64,000 bases of DNA, from NCBI GenBank assembly GCA_905221605.1, contig CAJNDS010002246.1, positions 190,001 through 254,000 of the forward strand, given 5' to 3'. This stretch comes from Symbiodinium natans (Eukaryota; Sar; Dinophyceae; Suessiales; Symbiodiniaceae). Every line of letters starts with the position of its first letter. The first letter of the stretch is position 1. The position numbers were made by a program, and so were the translations under genes. This document shows, piece after piece, positions 1 through 10,800 of this stretch. The notes under the pieces were generated by a model that was not told the DNA's origin, ran no database searches, and saw nothing but the letters and a program-made list of their open reading frames with translations.

Positions 1-1406
1 GGTCCTAGGGTCCCAGGGTCCTAGAACGTTCCAGGGTCCTAGGGTCCTAAATTCCCAAGACCCTAAAGCCCTGAACCCTAAACCCTAAACCCTAAACCCA
101 AGATCCTAAAGCCCTACTCCTAAAACGCGTCGGCGGAGCGTTGAAGCAACCGATGCTGTCTGCTGGCGTTGAGGCCCATTGATGCTTGCGGTATCCCTAA
201 GGGTCCATGTACCTAAATGGGGAATACCCTATATAGGTACATGGACCCTTAGGGTATGGAACACAACAGGCCAGCTCGGGAATCTTGCGGGGCTACACCG
301 ATGCCCCTTCAACAGGCCAGCGCTGGAATTGCTGGTTTAGGGTTTAGGGTTTAGGGTTTAGGGTTTGGGGTTTGGGGTTTGGGGTTTGGGGTTTGGGGTT
401 TAGGGTTTAGGCTTAGGTCTGGCAGCAGAAGTTTGGAAAGGCAACTCACTGCTGGTGCCAGTAGTGCTACTTCTCGCTGCGAAGACGTTTGGCGTGGTTC
501 AGAGCCGCTTGCGGCGCTAACACGAGGGCCCATGTACCTTATTATTATGTACTTGGGCCCTAGAGTCCCGAAATAAGAGGTACTTTAAGACCCAAGTATT
601 CCCTATTTAGGTACATGGACCCTTAGGGTAACACGAGGGCCCACTTCCAAAGGCCGCTTTGTTGTTTAAAGGCTTTCGAGTTAGGGCTTAGGGTTTCGAG
701 AATATTTCAGGACTATAGGGCTGGTTAAGGTTGATTAGCTGAGCTGGCTTTATGGGGTTTCAACTTGAAATACAAATTAGGAATTGGAGTCGTGGGGCCT
801 GAGGTCAGATGTTCCGGACGCCCTAAACCCTAAACCCTAAACCCTAAACCCTAAACCCTAAACCCTAAACCCTAAACCCTAAACCCAAAACCCTAAACCC
901 TGAACCCTGAACCCTGAACCCTGAACCCTGAGCCCTAGCAAGCCCTCAACCCTGAGCCCTAAATGCAAGAGCGTTGCAACAGGGCGTCGGAGATCCTCAG
1001 GCCTTAAGGAGCATCTTGGAGTTTAGGGTTTAGGGTTTAGGGTTTAGGGTTTAGGGTTTAGGGTTTAGGGTTTAGGGTTTAGGGTTTAGGGTTTAGGGTT
1101 TAGGGTTTAGGGTTTGGGGCTGAGCTCTGAATCCCTAAACCCTAAACCCCAAAAAAACCCTAAAGCCCACAACCCTGACTAAGAGTAACCTAGGGATAAC
1201 AAAGGGCGCCCTTTTGTCTAAAAAGGTGCTTATAACGGAACCTGAAGCTTTAAAGAAGGGAAGAAGGGCTTAGCCTGGGTCCTAGTAACCCTCAACCCTA
1301 AACCCTAAACCCTAAACCCTAAACCCTAAACCCTAAACCCTAAACCCTAAACCCTAAACCCTGAACCCTGAACCCTGAACCCTGAAGCCTAAACCTTACG
1401 GCGCAC
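1..1406. repeat. Gene-free stretch of telomere-like arrays and inverted-repeat elements
   Basis: TTTAGGG arrays lie at about 332-412 and 1020-1117, and CCCTAAA arrays at about 822-900 and 1288-1380, in opposite orientations with degenerate edges (TTTGGGG, CCCTGAA). Copies of the palindromic AGGGTCCATGTACC element lie at 199-257 and 527-632. A degenerate AGTAACCTAGG element lies at 1189-1290. No coding exon was recognised. The arrays face both ways and are interrupted, so this is not a simple chromosome end. Confidence 0.75.
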
Positions 1407-1469
1407 CTCATCTTTGCACTTGGTGAGCGCGCCGTGCTCCAGAAGGAGCTGGGCCACAGGTATGTGGGC
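1407..1469 (-). CDS. Ankyrin exon (block D, third)
   Basis: Codes for AHIPVAQLLLEHGA followed by LTKCKDE, a clear ankyrin second helix and loop. The acceptor is ATGCAG|GCC and the donor GATGAG|GTGCGC (GT). CCCTAAA lies to the left and TTTAGGG to the right on the plus strand. 63 bp is exactly 21 codons. Confidence 0.6.
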
Positions 1470-3602
1470 CTGCATTTAGGGTTTAGGGTTTAGGGGTTAG
1501 GGTTTAGGGTTTAGGGTTTGGGGTTTAGGGTTTGGGGTTTTGGGGAAGCCTTCGGCCTCACTCGGCGTCTGGGGGCCCCTTTCAAAGAACCTGCAGCCAG
1601 AAGCAGCAGCAACCAGCAGCAGGCAACACAAAAAAACAAGGTTTAGGGTTTAGGGTTTAGGGTTTAGGGTTTAGGGTTTTGGGTTTCTGGTTTAGGGTTT
1701 GGGGAATAGGAATCTTCATGAGTAGAGAACTAGGCTGCCCAGTAACCTAGGATTAAAAAAGGGTGCCCTGTTTGCCTCAAGGGGTATAAGGGAACCTACG
1801 TAAAGCCCAGAAAAGGAAATGAAAGGCACTACCTGGCCATCTCGACACTAGTACCTAAACCCTAAAACCTAAACCCCTAAAACCTAAACCCTAAACCCCT
1901 AAACCCTAAACTTCCCTAAACCCTAAACCCGAAACCCCCAAACCCTAAACCCTAAACCCTAAACCCCGAAACCCTGAACGAGCAAGAAGAAGCGTGCCGG
2001 CCTCATCCACGGCGAGCATCAGCGGCGTCGATAGATCCGGCAGCACCTGATTTGGACATTGCGCTTCTGCTTGGGCTTGTTTGGGATAATGACTTGGGTT
2101 CCTCAAAGGGTTTAGGGTTTAGGTTTCGGGTTTATAATCTTATAAGGTTTGAGGGAGGAAAGAGAACCCTTGCTCCTCAAAGGGATTAGGGTTTAGGGTT
2201 CCAGGTTTATAAGGCTTGAGGGAGGAAAAAGAACCCTAAACCCTAAACCCTAAACCCTAAACCTTAAACCCTTGTTTGCGTAAGCATTTTATCGAGGCAC
2301 CGCTGAGCATTCTCGGGTTCAGACATGAGGGCTTCGAGGGCCAAGTTTGCTGAACGGAATACAAAAAAGGTTTAGGGTTTAGGGTTTAGGGTTTAGGGGT
2401 TTAGGGTTTAGGGTTTAGGGTTTAGGGTTTAGGGTCCCTTTTTCCTGTAACAAAGGGTCCAGGTGGCCTACAAAGGGTGCCCTTTTGGGCTGTTAAGGGG
2501 GGCCAACAAGGGAACCTAAACCCGAAAAAAGGGGGAATAAGGGCCTACCCTGGGTCGTATAGACCCTAAACCCCAAACCCCAAACCCCAAACCCCAAACC
2601 CCAAACCCTAAACCCTAAACCCTAAACCCTAAACCCTAAACCCTAGCATAGGGGGGGGGGGGGTAAGAAGTTCTCCTGGGTGTCGAAGGAAAGGAGTTTG
2701 CTTCCTTGGTCTCGGCCGCGAGGCGCTCGCCCACGGGCCCTTGAGCCTAACGAAACCCTAAACCCTAAGCCCTAAGCCCCAAACCCTAAACCCTAAACCC
2801 TAAACCCCAAGCCCTAAACCCTAGACCCGAGACCCGAAACCCTCATCCCTGAACCCTAAACCCTAACCAAACCGGGTTGCTCACTCGATTGCTGAGTCAG
2901 GGTGCGAAAGATTCGGAGGGGTTTGGGGTGCGCGGCTCTCGGACGGTTTCCCTGGTAGCCCAGTAGCCATATTACAATAAGGGTACCCTTTTTGGGCTTG
3001 GAAGGGTTTAGGGTGCAGGGTTACCTTTTTCAGGGAACCTTGAACGAAAAGAGTCTGTCAATGGTGGGCCAAGCTCATTGATGACTGGGAGAACCACTCC
3101 CTTGAAGAGAATTTGCTTGAAGTCACGGCTTGCCAGGTGCAGGTCATCGCCGTCTGTGGGGATGAGCTTGTCATACTTCTTCAAGATGGCTACGCCCAAG
3201 CTGGGGAAACGCACCCATGTCCTCATCATCCTGACTGGGTCTAGCAAGCACATGACGATTGACAGTCAGAGCAACTCTGCATTGCTGCCGAAGAGGCCGA
3301 AGAGGCCGTCTGCACCGTGTCCACCCGGGACCCAGCAATTTGCCATTTTGGTCTCGGTGACTTTCACCGAGACGGAGGCATACGAGCCAGCTCGGGAGGA
3401 GGCAAACCCCGTCTGTGGTGGTTGCCCGTTGGTGGTGTTGGTGGTGTTGGTAGGGGATGTGGGCACCATAACCCTAAACCCTAAACCGGCCCTAAACCCT
3501 AAACTTTAGGGTTGAGGGTTTGGGGTTTAGGGTTCTGGCCCGCCCACTGAGGCTTCGCGCTGCGTTGGGATCAGCTTGGTTCTCCAGCAGAAGCTGGGTG
3601 AC
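1407..3602 (-). CDS. Ankyrin-repeat gene block D (3 exons, partial)
   Basis: Three minus-strand exons (3564-3602, 2002-2046, 1407-1469) join in frame to 49 codons that read as consecutive ankyrin repeats: VTQLLLENQADPN, then VLPDLSTPLMLAVDE, then AHIPVAQLLLEHGA and LTKCKDE. The helix signatures TPLMLAV and VAQLLLEHGA fall at the expected spacing once the introns are removed. Both introns use a GC donor with an AG acceptor. The 2002/1469 junction carries the short direct repeat AGGCC on each side. Ankyrin repeats bind protein partners; the partner and cellular site are unknown. Neither the start nor the stop of the gene was found. The exon from 3564 skips the open stretch at 2276-2349, so that piece is not part of this model. 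Confidence 0.6.
1737..1838. mobile_element. Short inverted-repeat element, GCCCAGTAACC family (F2)
   Basis: Starts GCCCAGTAACCTAGG and ends near ACTACCTGGCC. Shares the internal order AGTAACCTAGG, GGGTGCCCTTTT-like, GGGAACCTA and a purine-rich tail with copies at 20337-20435, 24570-24680, 50081-50296 and 48477-48871. Non-coding; it lies inside the intron between exons 2046 and 1469. Confidence 0.55.
2002..2046 (-). CDS. Ankyrin exon (block D, second)
   Basis: Fifteen codons, VLPDLSTPLMLAVDE, give the TPLMLAV first-helix signature. The acceptor is AATCAG|GTG and the donor GATGAG|GCC. CCCTAAA repeats lie to the left; TTTAGGG begins at about 2108 on the right. Confidence 0.55.
2047..3563. repeat. 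Ankyrin intron filled with telomeric arrays and element relics
   Basis: Contains TTTAGGG arrays (2107-2125, 2368-2433), CCCTAAA arrays (2233-2270, 2565-2645, 2755-2822), an F2-like relic (2448-2560), a second F2-like relic (2954-3045) and a poly-G run (2651-2663). Overlapping ORFs at 3008-3509 on both strands look like chance. Confidence 0.5.
2276..2349 (-). CDS. Possible orphan exon inside an ankyrin intron
   Basis: Open on the minus strand after a TTCCGTTCAG acceptor: ANLALEALMSEPENAQRC then LDKMLTQT. It has the same CCCTAAA-left, TTTAGGG-right pocket as real exons. It is not needed for the ankyrin join across it, so it may be a relict or alternative exon, or chance. Confidence 0.3.
3564..3602 (-). 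CDS. Ankyrin exon (block D, first recognised)
   Basis: Thirteen codons, VTQLLLENQADPN, are a typical ankyrin second helix plus turn. The acceptor is CGCCAG|GTC and the donor CCCAAC|GCAGCG. Joined to 2046 it leaves 13 residues between LL and TPL, as in a regular ankyrin repeat. Confidence 0.55.
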
Positions 3603-4739
3603 CTGGCGCTGGGCTTAGTTTGACAGCTGTTTGGTAACCCAAAACCCCTTTACCCGAAACCCTAAACCCCAAACCCCTAAACCCTAAACCGCCAAGCCCT
3701 GTGCAGGCTTATCGTTCGGAGCTCGGCATTCTAGAAGCTTGCGACTCCTCCTCATACAACCCCCCTTTCCCCCCTCCGTCACACAAAGCAGCAGCTCCAA
3801 TGCTGACACCCCCGCCCATAGAACCTCCCCTTCTAGCATCTCAAGTTTGACAGAAGCCCCAATCCTAAACCCCAAACCCAGGATAAATTGAAATTGTGTG
3901 ATATTTCGCTGAGAATCTGTAATTTCTGGGGGGCTACAATAATCCTTCACTTTTCGCAAAAATTGCCATTTTGATTGGCTACAACAATCCTGCAAAGAGG
4001 CCAAAAGGCCAAAAAGGCCAAAAAGGCTTCAAGAGACAGGTCTTCACAAGACACCAAAAGCCCAAACAGAAACTTTCGTTCAAAACCTTTCCACCACTGG
4101 CTCAAAATGCTCAAAACCTTTCGCTCAAGTCTTTCTTTCAAAACCTTCCATTCTTAAAGGGTTCTTAAGGGAGTACTTACTAGGGAACCTTGGGCTACAT
4201 ACCCCTAAACCCTAAACCCTAAACCCTAAACCCTAAACCCTAAAGCCTAAACCCTAAACCCCCGACCGGACCCCCGACCCCCAACCCCCAACCCCCAACA
4301 CTCAACCCTCAACCTCAACCCCCAACCCTAAACCCTCAACCCTAAACCCTAAACCCTAAACCCTAAACCCTAAACCCTAAACCCTATGGACTCCAAACTT
4401 TTCGCTCAAAACCATTCGTTCGAAACCACTTTTCGGGCAAGGCCTCTCCGGGAGAGCCTGGAGAGCCATCGATTTTTAGGGTTTAGGGTTTAGGGTTTAG
4501 GGTTTAGGGTTTAGGGTTTAGGGTTTAGGGTTTAGGGTTTAGGGTTTATTCCATACCCAAATCCCGCCCTAAACCCCCCCCCCCCCCCCCAAACCCCTCA
4601 AACTCCCTCTAACCCCCAAATTCGAAAAGCAAAAGAAAACACCCCAACACCCCCAAACCCGACAAAACTCCAGACACAAAGCCTTTACATTTTCTATAAA
4701 CCAGAAAGCCTCCCAAAACCCTAAACCCTAAACCCCAAA

Positions 4740-4798
<59 letters not shown>

Positions 4799-5512
4799 AC
4801 CCCTAAACCCCTAAACCCTAAACCCTAAACCCTAAACCCGCCTCCTTTGAGCCTGCGAAGGCGCCTTAGGGCTGGAGGGCTTAGGGTGCTTAAGGGAGAG
4901 TTCAAAGGGGTTTAGGGTTTAGGGTTTAGGGTTTAGGGTTTAAGGTTTAGGGTTTAGGGTTTAGGGTTTAGGGTTTAGGGTTTAGAGTTTAGGGTTTAAG
5001 GTTTAGGGTTTAGGGTTTAGGGTTTAGGGATCAGAGTTGCTGTAGGGGTTCGGGTCTGGGAGGTTTGCCATGGGTGCAGGTCTTAAAAGAGACAACCCTA
5101 AACCCTGAACCCTAACCCCCAAACCCCAAACCCTAAACCCTAAACCCTAAACCCTAGACCCTACTTGGTTTTTTTTCAGGATACTTAGCAACCAATTATA
5201 GCTTAAAACTGTACTTCTCACTGTACTCTTATAACCATAATAGGGCAATTGAGGGGCTCATAAGTGGGTTATTACAAGTACAATGAACCTCCAAGTAAGG
5301 ATTTAGGATTGCTTCAAGTACGGCTTTCGGGGTTGCAGGACGAGGCTCGGTCTAGAGTTCGCAACTGCATCTGTGAGAAAGAAGGAGCCTCAAACCTCTC
5401 AATATGAACCCTAAAAACCCTAGAAACCCCCCAACAAAAACCCTTAAAACCCTACAGTCCCTGAAAACCCCATAAACCCTTAAAACCCTACAAACCCTAT
5501 ACCCAAACCCTC

Positions 5513-5636
5513 TACAGGGTGGGGCCCCCTAGTTATAAGTAGAGTTATAAGGGCCCCAAATTGGGTTATAAGGACCCTAAGTTAGGTTATAAGTCCCTTA
5601 ACTACAGTTAGTATAGTAAGGGGGCCCCACCCTGTA
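5513..5636. mobile_element. Inverted-repeat element, TACAGGGTGGGGCC family (F4)
   Basis: 124 bp with terminal inverted repeats TACAGGGTGGGGCCCCC and GGGGGCCCCACCCTGTA. The interior repeats GTTATAAG-type segments. Very close copies are at 24443-24566 (same length) and 9674-9780 (right end lost); a diverged inverted copy is at 58913-59039. It has no coding capacity, so it would be mobilised in trans (MITE-like). Confidence 0.8.
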
Positions 5637-6565
5637 CAAACCCTATACCCAAACCCCCTAGACATGAAACAAGCCCTGAACGATTTACGTAGCCGGAGCG
5701 TCAGAACTTGGACCTGAAGGCTGGGAATCCAGGGTTTAGGTTCTAGGGTTTAGGGTTTAGGGTTTAGGGTTTAGGGTTTAGGGTTTAGGGTTTGGGGTTT
5801 AGCGTTTAGGGTTTAGGGTTTGGGGTTTGGGGTTTAGGGTTTAGGGTTTAGGGTAGACGCGTGGACGGTAGCGTGCGCAGGTGAGCATGCAGATGTATAA
5901 ACAAAGGTGTGCAAACCGGCCACTTTACACCGCGCGTATGCAACTCTATGAAGTCGGGCCTTTGCATTTCGAGTAAGTATCCCCAAAAGTACACCACACA
6001 TATACTATATACACTCACTAGCATCATAAGAAACCTTATACCCGCACCAATAACAGTAATATCATGATGGGAACTGCTGGCATTAAACGCGTGCACGGTG
6101 CCGTGGCTTTTTTGCACAGGCCTTGCACCCTTTTTGACTGCTATCGAGCTCAGCTACGGAGCAGAACCTAAACCCCACAGGTCCCTAAGCCACCCAAGAC
6201 CTGATCCCTCCCGGCAATCAATCTCAAAATGTATGGAGCCGAACAAGCTGGAGTGTCCTCGTACCCTCCCTAAATGTCCCAAAGCTCTGGCATCCTACGC
6301 GGGTGCAGAGATGAGATGCGTGAGGGTAAGTTCTAATGACCCTGAACCCTAAACCCTAAACCTCTGAGCCCTACGTCCGACGCCTGTGAGCCTACATAGG
6401 CCGGTGAGTTCGCACTCTAGAGTTTCCCTAGAAACCCTAACCCCACAACATCAAACCAAATTCCAAAGCCGAAAGCCTTAGGGTTTAGGGTTTAGGGTTC
6501 AGGGTTTAGGGTTTAGGGAGAAACCCTGAACCGTTTGGGGTTTAGGGTTTAGGGTTTAGGGTACC

Positions 6566-6631
6566 ACAGCTGTCTGTTTCCACCGCGCAGACTGGCTCCG
6601 AGAGAGGCGTGGTGGCCGCGGCTCCGGCGCC
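6566..6631 (-). CDS. Degenerate ankyrin-like exon
   Basis: Minus-strand frame reads GAGAAATTPLSEPVCAVETD, with a TTPL first-helix signature. It sits between two TTTAGGG arrays. No join to a neighbour was resolved. Confidence 0.35.
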
Positions 6632-7059
6632 AAGTCCTGGGCTGCGAACGGGGTTTAGAGTTTAGGGTTTAGGGTTTAGGGTTTAGGGTTTAGGGTTTAG
6701 GGTTTAGGGGTGGGGAAATCACTAGAAGGGTCCGGGTATCTAGAATGCAGAATTAAACTTGGGCCAAACACTACTATGCAGGAGCCCCTGGCCCAAGAAT
6801 ATACGATGTAGGTACATGGACCCTTTAGGAATGAAGTCCATATAATCTACTGGTCCGTTTTGGCGCACCCGGCCGAACCGTAGTATACTCCCCCAAAAAG
6901 GGTGTTAAGATGGGTTACTACTGTTGGCCCCAAGTATTTACCATATCGCTTCATGGACCCTTAGGGTTTGCGAAGATAGCGATGCTAATGCAGGCTGAGG
7001 GGGCCGTCGAGTTTATGGTTTATGGTTTAGGGCTTATAGGGCTTCGGCTTAGGGTTGAA

Positions 7060-7513
7060 GGTTTCAAGTTTAGGGTAGGGTGGGAGGCGTGTCCCAGGAA
7101 ACAATTCAGGACTTAGAGGCGCGGGAACCCCTGTGGAGGGAGGAGCAATGAAGCCGGGGGGCACAAATCCACCCGTCAGCGCCCCTCCTTCCCGTAAAGA
7201 ACGAACTTGAGCAGTACGATACTTCGCGTACTTATCGGTAATCTCGAAGGCTGCAGATGCCGAGGCAACGTCCGCGACCTGATCCAAGACGACATCTAAC
7301 TCCGACTCCGGCACGCCTGACGCGCCATCGTTTCTGCCAGCTCAACTTGGCCTGGATCCCCCACCCACTCCAATATCGCCGGCTCGAAGCTGCCTTCAAA
7401 AGTCACCGTTGCCCAGATGACTCCTGTAGAGTCTGGATGGCGGCGCCCTGCATGCCGATCACTTTCGGTGAGTAGCTTTTGGGAAACTCATGGTCAACTT
7501 CAAGGTAGAACCG
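7060..7513 (-). CDS. KH-domain (RNA-binding) gene fragment with frame breaks
   Basis: From 7513 to 7406 the minus strand reads RFYLEVDHEFPKSYSPK then VIGMQGAAIQTLQESSG, the beta-alpha-GxxG-alpha start of a KH domain (GMQG is the GxxG loop). The remaining strands and helix (TVTFEGSFEPAILEWVG, then DPGQVELAETMA) follow at about 7407-7300 in another frame. The shift sits in the GGG of TCTGGGCAACG, where one extra G would keep the frame. A second shift leads to an open, proline-rich tail (about 7314-7060). KH domains bind single-stranded RNA. The fragment lies just downstream of ankyrin block B; ankyrin repeats followed by KH occur in the ANKHD1/MASK family, but membership here is only a guess. 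It could be a pseudogene or carry a homopolymer sequencing error. Confidence 0.5.
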
Positions 7514-7829
7514 CAAAAAAAAACCCACAAACCCCAACCCCAAACCCCGAAACCTAAACCCCAATCCCTAAACCCAAAAAAAAAACCTAATCCCTAAACC
7601 CTAAACCCTCAACCCTAACCCCCTGAACCCCAACCCCTACAACTCAAAAATCCCTACACCCTAAACCCTCAACCCTCAACCCAAACTCCTAAACCCTGAG
7701 GGTTTTAGACCCCAAAACCCCAAAACCCCAAACCCCCAACCCTGAACCCCAAACCCTAAACCCTAAACCCTAATCCCCTAAACCCTAAACCCCAAAGTCA
7801 AAGCTCTGCTGCCAGAGGAGCCCCCGCCG

Positions 7830-7882
7830 TGCAGCCCGACTCAGCAGGCGCGTGCAGGGGCTGGGATCCGTCGGCTGCCATC
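7830..7882 (-). CDS. Ankyrin exon (block B)
   Basis: Reads MAADGSQPLHAPAESGC; joined to 8240 it gives SPEMAADGSQPLHAPAESG, an ankyrin turn and first helix. The acceptor is ACTGAG|GATGG. The downstream donor is not settled. Confidence 0.5.
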
Positions 7883-10800
7883 CTCAGTTGAAGGGATAGG
7901 GGTTAGGGTTTAGGGTTTAGGGTTTAGGCTTTAGGGTTTAGGGTTTAGGGTTTAGGGTTTAGGGTTTAGGGTTTGAATCCTAAGCTCCAGGATATAGTCG
8001 CCCTGGGTTGCTCCTTGCAGGTGTTCCCAAAGCCCGATGACTCAAATAACCCTAAACCCTATACCTGTAAACCCTTAATCCCCCCAAGCCCAGAGCAAAC
8101 TAGGCTGGTCAAGGTTCAACTTTAGGGTTTTGAAGGCTTTGGGGTCTGAGGACCTAAACCCTAAACCCTAAACCCTAAACCCTAAACCCCAAACCTAGGA
8201 GAACCCTTTTGCATTACCACACTGCTGAGCAGACTCATCTCTGGCGACGCGCGCGCTTCGAGCAGAAGGCGGACTACGTCCTTGGGATAGACTTGGGATT
8301 TAAAGGGTACTATAGGGTATGATAGGGTTTAGGGTTAGTATAGGGTTCATAGGGTATCGGGTATTATAGGGTTTTATAGGGAACTATAGGGAATTATAGG
8401 GAATTATAGGGTGTTATGGGGTATTATAGGGTTTACAGGGCTTCTAGGGTTGGGGGTTATAGGGTTTAGGGTTTACAGGGTTTAGGGTCTTATGAGGTCT
8501 AAGGATTAGAAAGGTTAAGGATTTATAAGGTATTACAGGTTTTACGTAGTCGGGTTTGGAGTTGATAAGGTAGAAGAGGATTTTGGGGTTCTGGGGTTTA
8601 GGATTTAGGTTTTACTCTTGCAGTTAAGGGTTTATAGGGTTAACGGCTAGGGTCAGGGTGTATAGGGTTTCGGGTTAGGGTTTATAGGGTGTAGGGTTGA
8701 TAGGGTATTATAGGGTGTAGGGTTTAGAGTTTATAGGGTTTAGGGTATCATGGGGTTTAGGGTTTGTAGGGCTTAGGGTTATAGGGTTTAGGGTTTATGG
8801 CGTCTGGGGGTTTGGGTTCTATCCTTGGGATTTAGGGTGTATAGGGTTTAGGATTAGGGTGTGCAGGGATTCGTGTCAGGGTTTATAGGGTTTTTGTGGC
8901 TTATAGGGCTGATAGGCTTAAGAGATTATAGGGTACGGTTGAGGGATTGCATGGGTTTACTTAGTTCCATGGCTTGCTAGCAGGTGTGGGTTCAGGGCAG
9001 GGCTTGGCTTGAAGGTATTGTTCAGGGTGATTTAGGGCCACTAGGACGGTTTACGGTACCTTAGGCAATTCTATAGGGTGTGCATACGGGTTACATTAGG
9101 CACGCTTGAAATGGGTCTCCCTTCACATGCTTGCGGAAGGAAGCACGTGCGAGCGGGAGATCTCCACAAAGTACGGCGAGATTCCAATACTTACATGGTC
9201 CCTTGGTATGGCTGAAAAGGGTATCCCTTACATACCCCCTATATACCCTATACACATTAAGGGCCCATACATCAGGACCCTTTTAGGAAGGGTAGGGGCC
9301 ATACCAAGAGCCCATGAAACTACACGAAAAGAGATGCTGGTACACACGCCGCACGCCCGATGGACCCTAAACCCCCAAACGCACAACACCAAGTACTTTT
9401 TTAGGGTTTAGGGTTTAGGGTCTAGGGTTTAGGGTTTAGGGTAAAACAACTCAGCCACTCAATGATGATCTACATCTACTGCCACATGGGAGTTTCCGAA
9501 AATTCGGGGTACCCCTTTTATACCCCAAAGAGAATAGAATCCCCTTTTCGGGACTCCCCCCAAAGGGTACCCCTAATATAGAAACCCACATCGCGGATCG
9601 GCCATCAGGCCTTACCCCAAAATTCACTCTATCAAGGGCCTAGGGTGTCATAGCCCATCCTAGCAAACAACCCTACAGGGTGGGGCCCCCTAGTTATAAG
9701 TAGAGTTATAAGGGCCCTAAATTGGGTTATAAGGACCCTAAGTTAGGTTATAAGTCCCTTAACTACAGTTAGCATAGTAATATCCCCAACCCCAGCCCCC
9801 TAAACCCTAAACCCTACACCCTATATCCCGAATCGCAGGCCCCTTGCAAAACCAGCCCAGAGGCAGAGGCGCCAACCCGCGCCGCCACGAACAGCGGCGT
9901 CCGCCCGTCTTGCACAGGGTCTGAGAACCCCAAACCCCAAAACCTAAACTCGACATTTGGTTTTGTAGGGCAGTTAGAGGGTTTAGGGTTTAGGGTTTAG
10001 GGTTTAGGGTTGTTTCGGTGATGGCTTCATAGTCGGCGTTCTCTGATGGACAGTGGGCCTCCCCGCCCTCAAAACAAGGTTTTGGAGTTTAGGGTTTAGG
10101 GTTTAGGAAAAGGTTTAGGGGTTTAGGGCTTTGGGGGGTTTAGGGGTTTAGGGTTTCGCAGGGAAAGCTGGGGCGGAGAACAACCTAGACTTGCATATGG
10201 GGGGGGGAAGCAGCTGATGCATTTAATTGGACCCCGCAAGGTCCATGAACCTTTGTAGCTGATGCCTTTGATTAGAACTCAGAACCCTACCAACCCAAAG
10301 GATTTAGGATTCAGGGTTTAGGGTCTAGGGCATGTACCTTTACATTATATACTTGGGGCTCAAAGGATTTCCTATAAAGTAGCTTCACGGCCCGGTACGT
10401 ACTACATAGGTACATGGGACTCTTACGGGAATCTGAATGTCCGGAAAAAGTGTCGGGCGTTCTATCGAAAGCGTCGACCTCGCGGTCACGGAAATGGAGA
10501 TTGGGGCTCTACAAATGGTTTAGGGTTTAGGGTTTAGGCACCCCCACCCCCACCCTCCTGCTAAAGAGCAGATGTTTGCCCCCCAGGAATGTTGGGTACT
10601 GTGGCTTTGGGGCGTGAGCAGAAAATGACAGTAATTTGGGCTTGTTGGCATGGAAGGACCTCAATATGAAAGTCTAGGGTTTAGGGTTTAGGAGGGTTTA
10701 GGGTTTAGGGTTTGGGGTTTGGGGTTTGGGGTTTGGGGTTTGGGGTTTAGGGTTTAGGGTTTAGGGTTTGGGGTTTGGGGTTTAGGGTTTAGGGAAACCC

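Larger units (their letters stand above)
3603..7059. repeat. Repeat-rich stretch without an assembled gene
   Basis: Telomere-like arrays lie at 4204-4260, 4325-4385, 4477-4547, 4740-4838, 4909-5032, 5728-5850 and 6657-6708. The long ones alternate orientation. A direct-repeat cluster of CAAAACCTTTC-like units lies at 4070-4150. A nearly perfect inverted-repeat element lies at 5513-5636, and an AT-rich element at about 5210-5290 resembles 22105-22210. ORFs at 5848-6352 have no recognisable domain. Confidence 0.55.

Noticed and set aside
1-1117. True chromosome end (telomere)
   Set aside because: Arrays face both ways, are short and broken by other sequence, and the same pattern continues to the far end of the window.
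5848-6352. ORFs of 89 and 84 codons, one with a hydrophobic segment
   Set aside because: No domain, no exon-like pocket, and they overlap on opposite strands.
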